This document shows positions 60,623 to 64,000 of a stretch of 64,000 nucleotides of DNA, one piece after another. The DNA is from Stenotrophomonas sp. Ste86. GTDB lineage: Bacteria; Pseudomonadota; Gammaproteobacteria; Xanthomonadales; Xanthomonadaceae. The position numbers and the translations under genes are program-made. The DNA is taken from the NCBI RefSeq assembly GCF_024519465.1, contig NZ_JALJRW010000018.1, positions 1-64,000 on the forward strand, read 5' to 3'. The notes under the pieces were generated by a model. It saw only the letters and a list, made by a program, of their open reading frames with translations. It did no database searches and was not told where the DNA came from. Positions within the stretch are counted from its first letter, which is position 1. Each line of letters starts with the position of its first letter.

Positions 60623-61824
60623 ATGTCATCCGCCCTCACCAAACGCATCGTCCTCACGTCAGAACCCCGGGATCGCCCCTACGAGCTCAGGGACGCTCAG
60701 GTTCGCGGTCTGATTCTTCGCGTGCAGCCCTCAGGGCACAAGGCTTGGATCGTTACCTGGGCGCACGGCAAGCGTCGTACATTAGGGTCGGTAGAGCACC
60801 TGACGCTCGACCAAGCTCGAGACCAAGCCCGGCAGGCGGTAGCTGAATACGTTCAGTCTGGTTTGCCTTCACTCGCGAAGTCGAAGCCCACCAGTTGCAC
60901 TCTCGAAACGCTGCTCAACGATCATTTCGAACCTTGGGCTGTTGCCGAGCTCAAGGGTGGTCGTCAGTATCCGGATCGCATTCGATCAGTGTTCCCGTGG
61001 CTGCGCGCCGTCAGATCATTGAGATTGACGTTCCGACGATGGAACGGTGGTGGCGTGGGCGTATCGCTGGGCCGGATGCCGTAACCAAGGCTACGGCAGC
61101 GCGCGACTTCGCGTGCCTGCGGTCTGCATTGTCTCGCGCCGTTGAGTGGAAGCTGATCGAGACCAATCCCCTGATGGGCATGCGCCAGCGATCAGCAGCT
61201 AGCCGCAAGGTGGTTCGGTTCCTGTCCCCGGACGAAGAAGCGATGCTCCGAGCCGCGCTTGCAGCGCGCGATCTAGCCGGGGTTGAGGGCAGGGCGAACG
61301 CGAATGCGGCTCGACGTAAGTACCGGCAAACGGTCCTGCCTGATTTGCCGATGGATGGGTACGTCGATCACCTAACGCCCGTGGTTCTTACAGCCATGAA
61401 CACCGGTATGAGACGGGGTGAGCTTCTCTCGATGACATGGACCGACATCAACTGGGAAGCAAAGATGCTCACCATCCAGGCGGAGAACGCCAAGTCGGGC
61501 AGGCAGCGTCACATCCCTCTGAACGTCGAAGCCATGGAAGTCCTGCAGCGTTGGGCCGGTCAAGCGGGCGAGCGACGTGCGGGCAAGGTCTTCGACGTGA
61601 CCGATATCAAGAAAGGGTGGGGCAAGCTCATTTCCGATGCCCGCATTGAACAGTTCCGGTTCCATGACCTGCGGCATCACTTCGCATCGCGCCTGGTGCG
61701 GGCAGGGGTGGACCTAAACACTGTGCGCGAGCTCTTGGGTCATGCAGACATCACCATGACCTTGCGGTATGCACATCTGGCCCCTGATACCTTGGCGGCA
61801 GCTGTCGCCAAGTTGGCGGCGTAA
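60623..61824 (+). pseudogene. Tyrosine recombinase (integrase), frameshifted
   Basis: Two overlapping frames make one integrase of about 400 aa. The first (from 60623) has the DUF4102-like arm-binding domain, ELRDAQVRGLILRVQPSGHK. The second carries the core-binding and catalytic domains with Arg (TGMRRGELLSM), Lys (KSGRQRHIPL), HDLRHHFASRL, LLGHADITM and catalytic Tyr in TLRYAHLAP. They join at about 61000-61010: adding one C in the CGCGCC tract restores ...WLRARQIIEIDV. So a one-base deletion, or a sequencing error, breaks the gene. All catalytic residues remain intact downstream. It most likely integrated the island at the tRNA-Thr gene. Confidence 0.88.
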
Positions 61825-61828
61825 GCGC

Positions 61829-62170
61829 TTAGCCCAGTTGTTGCCCAGCCAAACGCTCAAGCTCTTCCCGCATCCTTTGGCGTTCCGCAGAGGGCAGCTT
61901 GGCGAAAGCCAAGATTGCCGCAGCCAAGTCATCATCTTCAGCGAACAGGTAGGCGACCGGCACGTCCAGCGCGCTGGCGAGCTCCGCCGCCTTGGTCATG
62001 TCGGCTTGGTTTCGCTCGCGCTCGTACCTGTTGATCAGCACGGCACCCCGATTCTTGTCCTGATCCTTATCCACCAGCGCCCCCAGCGCGCGCTGGGACA
62101 GCCCGCGCAGTGCTCGAGCTTGGGACAGGCGCTTGGAAAACGTAGCAGTGATGACTGGTGGCGAGGGCAC
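61829..62170 (-). CDS. XRE-family helix-turn-helix regulator
   Basis: 113 aa. An N-terminal Cro/CI-type HTH (FSKRLSQARALRGLSQRALG through AELASALDVPVAYLFAEDDD) and a short C-terminal helix. The start appears to be GTG at 62170 with a poor ribosome site. It ends 4 bases from the integrase gene, convergent with it. Such regulators often control mobile-element functions. Confidence 0.85.
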   Translation of the reverse strand: MPSPPVITATFSKRLSQARALRGLSQRALGALVDKDQDKNRGAVLINRYERERNQADMTKAAELASALDVPVAYLFAEDDDLAAAILAFAKLPSAERQRMREELERLAGQQLG

Positions 62171-62319
62171 GCGGAGGTAACGGTGTGTGAACCTGCAGGA
62201 GCATGGGCCATATACCTATTCAGTAGAAGTCATTACCATGGCGGTATATAGCGTTGCACGTGGTGTGACCGGCCGCAAGGGGTGGCCGGGCCCGTCAGCG
62301 CTGAGTCGGGGACGTTTGG

Positions 62320-62853
62320 ATGAAGAACCGGATTGCGCTTGCTGCCGTCATGTCGTTGGTGCTGACGGCTGTTGCCCCAGGGGAGGTCGTAGCCCAGCAG
62401 CAGCGGTCATATGACCGCTTCAAGGATCGAACCTCTTACGATGCCAAAGTGGAGCTATCACAGCTGTCCAAGACCAGTAGGGGCGTTTCTTTGAGCCTGA
62501 GTAGTGCGGTGGACGGAGACCGCCCTGTGACGAAGTCGGACACCTTTACGGTGTCGGCAATCGTGACCTTCAACATGTCCTATGACGTTCGCTGTGCCGG
62601 TACAGGGTTTGACATGCTCGTGGACGGGAAGGCTGTTTCGCTTCCTAACGACATGCCTGCTTTCAATCGCCACGAGTACGCGATCCTATCCTTCGGCAAG
62701 AAGATGAACTTCGCGGAAGCAACGGCCTTCGGTAGTGCCGAAAGGGTCGAGGTCCTGGTCTGCGACACCGAATACAGTCTGGATGAGGAGCAGCGGGCTG
62801 CGCTGCGCAATCTGGTCAGGGACTCTCAGCTTGATAGTGCAACCGGTGGCTGA
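62320..62853 (+). CDS. Hypothetical secreted protein
   Basis: 177 aa. A signal peptide (about 1-25, MKNRIALAAVMSLVLTAVAP...VAQ) is followed by a polar region with two cysteines (VRCAGTG and VLVCDTEYS) that could form a disulfide. No domain recognised. Followed 40 bases later by the zinc-ribbon gene in the same direction. Confidence 0.7.
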   Translation: MKNRIALAAVMSLVLTAVAPGEVVAQQQRSYDRFKDRTSYDAKVELSQLSKTSRGVSLSLSSAVDGDRPVTKSDTFTVSAIVTFNMSYDVRCAGTGFDMLVDGKAVSLPNDMPAFNRHEYAILSFGKKMNFAEATAFGSAERVEVLVCDTEYSLDEEQRAALRNLVRDSQLDSATGG

Positions 62854-62893
62854 AGTCCGAAATCCAAGTACATCCAATCATGGAGGAGAGAAG

Positions 62894-63235
62894 ATGCAGA
62901 CCAGCAGTCCGGCAATCAACGTCTATCAATGCCCGGGGTGCCAAGCTCCGATCCCCTCCGGCAGATCATCCCCCAAGTGTCCTAAGTGCTATGCGGACCT
63001 GCCCAAGGAAATTGTTGAATCGAATCGTGCCAGCGTGACTGCAGGGCAAGAGCGTGGCTCCGCAGCTGCGTGTGTGATCTTCGGCTTGATTGCCCTTGGT
63101 GTCGGGCTCTACTTCCTGATCAACCCATCAGCAAGCGGTTACGGCAACTTCGCAAACATGCATGCGCTTGCAGTCGGTCAAGCTCTGACCGTCGCTGGGG
63201 CTGTCTTGCTTGGGTTTGGCATTCGCCCTCGATAA
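62894..63235 (+). CDS. Small zinc-ribbon membrane protein
   Basis: 113 aa. The N terminus has a two-CxxC zinc ribbon (YQCPGCQAPIPSGRSSPKCP then KCY) and the C-terminal half two transmembrane helices (about 53-72 and 88-108). GGAGGAGAG before the ATG is a strong ribosome site and decides the start. Function unknown. Confidence 0.75.
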   Translation: MQTSSPAINVYQCPGCQAPIPSGRSSPKCPKCYADLPKEIVESNRASVTAGQERGSAAACVIFGLIALGVGLYFLINPSASGYGNFANMHALAVGQALTVAGAVLLGFGIRPR

Positions 63236-63256
63236 CTTGCTCGCTAGCTTGATCGG

Positions 63257-63286
63257 GCCCGTTGGCAGAGATGTCAGCGGGCCTTT
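63257..63286 (+). terminator. Hairpin after the zinc-ribbon gene
   Basis: GGCCCGTTG and CAGCGGGCC pair with one G-T pair, followed by TTTC. Weak T run. Confidence 0.5.
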
Positions 63287-63606
63287 CGCATGTGCCAATG
63301 TCTGCGATATGGGGCCATCTTCGATTGGGGGTGCTATCCGTAGTCAGAAGCGTACTGGCACGCCCTGCCGCGCGATGTGGGGCGCTCCGTCGACTCTGCA
63401 TGCAGGGGTGTAGCTACTCAGTCCGACGCGCGCTGTGGCGCGATTGGTTGGCATTGCTGAGGCTGCTATCGAGCAGAGGGTCAGGATCATCCGCATCCAA
63501 GTCGCGAAGTCCTAGGTGAGTCGGGGAAGTCGCGCTACCTCGCTGCCGAAGTGGGGTTGACGCCTGGGGCACTCCATACAGCCGGAGCGTGCATCGTGCC
63601 TGGCTG
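63287..63606. other. Gene-poor interval
   Basis: No supported gene in 320 bases. Short frames with regulator-like text (for example VGIAEAAIEQRVRIIRIQ near 63450-63500) are broken by stops and may be remnants of a decayed gene. Confidence 0.4.
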
Positions 63607-64000
63607 CTACGCCAAACCGTCGTTAGATTCCAGTGCCGAGCGAATGACTGCCATGGACGATGAAAAGTCTTTCAGCTGCCTGTCCTTCAGATATCCCAGG
63701 TAGCTGACATTGATCTTCTCCCAGGCATCATTGGCGCGGCGTAGAAGCTTCTTGCCATCGTCAGAGAGTCTTGCGTACTTCTGTCGGGTGGAGTCAAAAA
63801 AGATAGGTTCGTCTTGCCACTCTTCGATCAGACCGGCGGCATCCAAGCGCCTATAGATGCCTGTCATCGAGGTCGGTGACATGCCCAAGCTCTTCGCCAC
63901 ATTAGCTCTGATTGCGTGTGATCCCCTTTTGCAGAGTCGATCAATGTCGCTAAGCACCAAGTACATATTGGCGTCGAGCCCGATTTCATCCAGCTGCTCA
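63607..64000 (-). CDS. MarR-like winged-helix regulator, partial at window edge
   Basis: At least 131 codons. NVAKSLGMSPTSMTGIYRRL is the recognition part of a winged helix, followed by the wing PIFFDSTRQKYARLSDDGKK. The frame stays open to base 64000 (EQLDEIGLDAN precedes the first internal ATG at 63966), so the start probably lies outside the window. Target unknown. Confidence 0.7.
   Translation of the reverse strand, partial: EQLDEIGLDANMYLVLSDIDRLCKRGSHAIRANVAKSLGMSPTSMTGIYRRLDAAGLIEEWQDEPIFFDSTRQKYARLSDDGKKLLRRANDAWEKINVSYLGYLKDRQLKDFSSSMAVIRSALESNDGLA

Noticed and set aside
61825..64000. Second attachment site matching the tRNA-Thr 3' end
   Set aside because: I looked for the TTCGATTCCTATTTCCGGCA stretch downstream of the integrase and saw no copy in the window.

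Overview
The window is high-GC chromosomal DNA from a gammaproteobacterium of the Xanthomonadaceae, most probably Stenotrophomonas. This is inferred from gene content (minCDE, uvrA with a Lys/Ala-rich tail, rplU-rpmA-obgE, murJ-ribF-ileS-lspA-ispH, several exported peptidases) and from dozens of short palindromes that begin with the tetranucleotide GTAG, the hallmark of the SMAG repeats described in S. maltophilia.

Layout. 1-5191: a compound palindromic repeat, mqo, a membrane protein, the divergent argP/argO pair and two more long palindromes. 5192-16201: a peptide-use neighbourhood with two S9 peptidases, a POT and an OPT peptide transporter, an acyltransferase-like membrane protein and a DUF819 protein. 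16448-21468: a HExxH protein, minE-minD-minC, a GNAT acetyltransferase and a DesK/DesR-type two-component pair. 21751-37197: mostly single housekeeping or hypothetical genes (SRPBCC/GyrI protein, DUF423, AlkA-like glycosylase, an LD-type carboxypeptidase, an SPFH/ribbon-helix-helix/DUF4177/PH-like operon, purT, bpt, an EF-hand protein, a membrane-fused sigma factor, tesB, enoyl-CoA hydratase, a PCu(A)C copper chaperone, a thioesterase). 37197-49950: uvrA, rplU-rpmA, obgE, rpsT and the tightly packed murJ-ribF-ileS-lspA-ispH run. 50066-56059: M28 and M61 peptidases, a lysoplasmalogenase-like protein and periplasmic trehalase.

At 56259-56334 a tRNA-Thr(CGU) marks a sharp change. From there to about 61.8 kb the DNA is visibly more A/T-rich, uses different codons, lacks GTAG repeats and carries accessory genes: a reverse transcriptase of the abortive-infection/unknown-group type overlapped by a gene with a PD-(D/E)XK nuclease signature, two small hypothetical genes (one DUF2971) and a tyrosine recombinase broken by a one-base frameshift. 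This looks like an integrated defence island using the tRNA gene as its target. The RT-nuclease pair, with a structured 300-base leader in front of it, is the best candidate for a little-described system. The last 2 kb hold an XRE regulator, a small secreted protein, a zinc-ribbon membrane protein and a MarR-like regulator cut by the window edge.

The GTAG repeats sit mainly downstream of genes. Three genes take their stop codon from the repeat, and one repeat lies in frame inside a membrane-protein gene.
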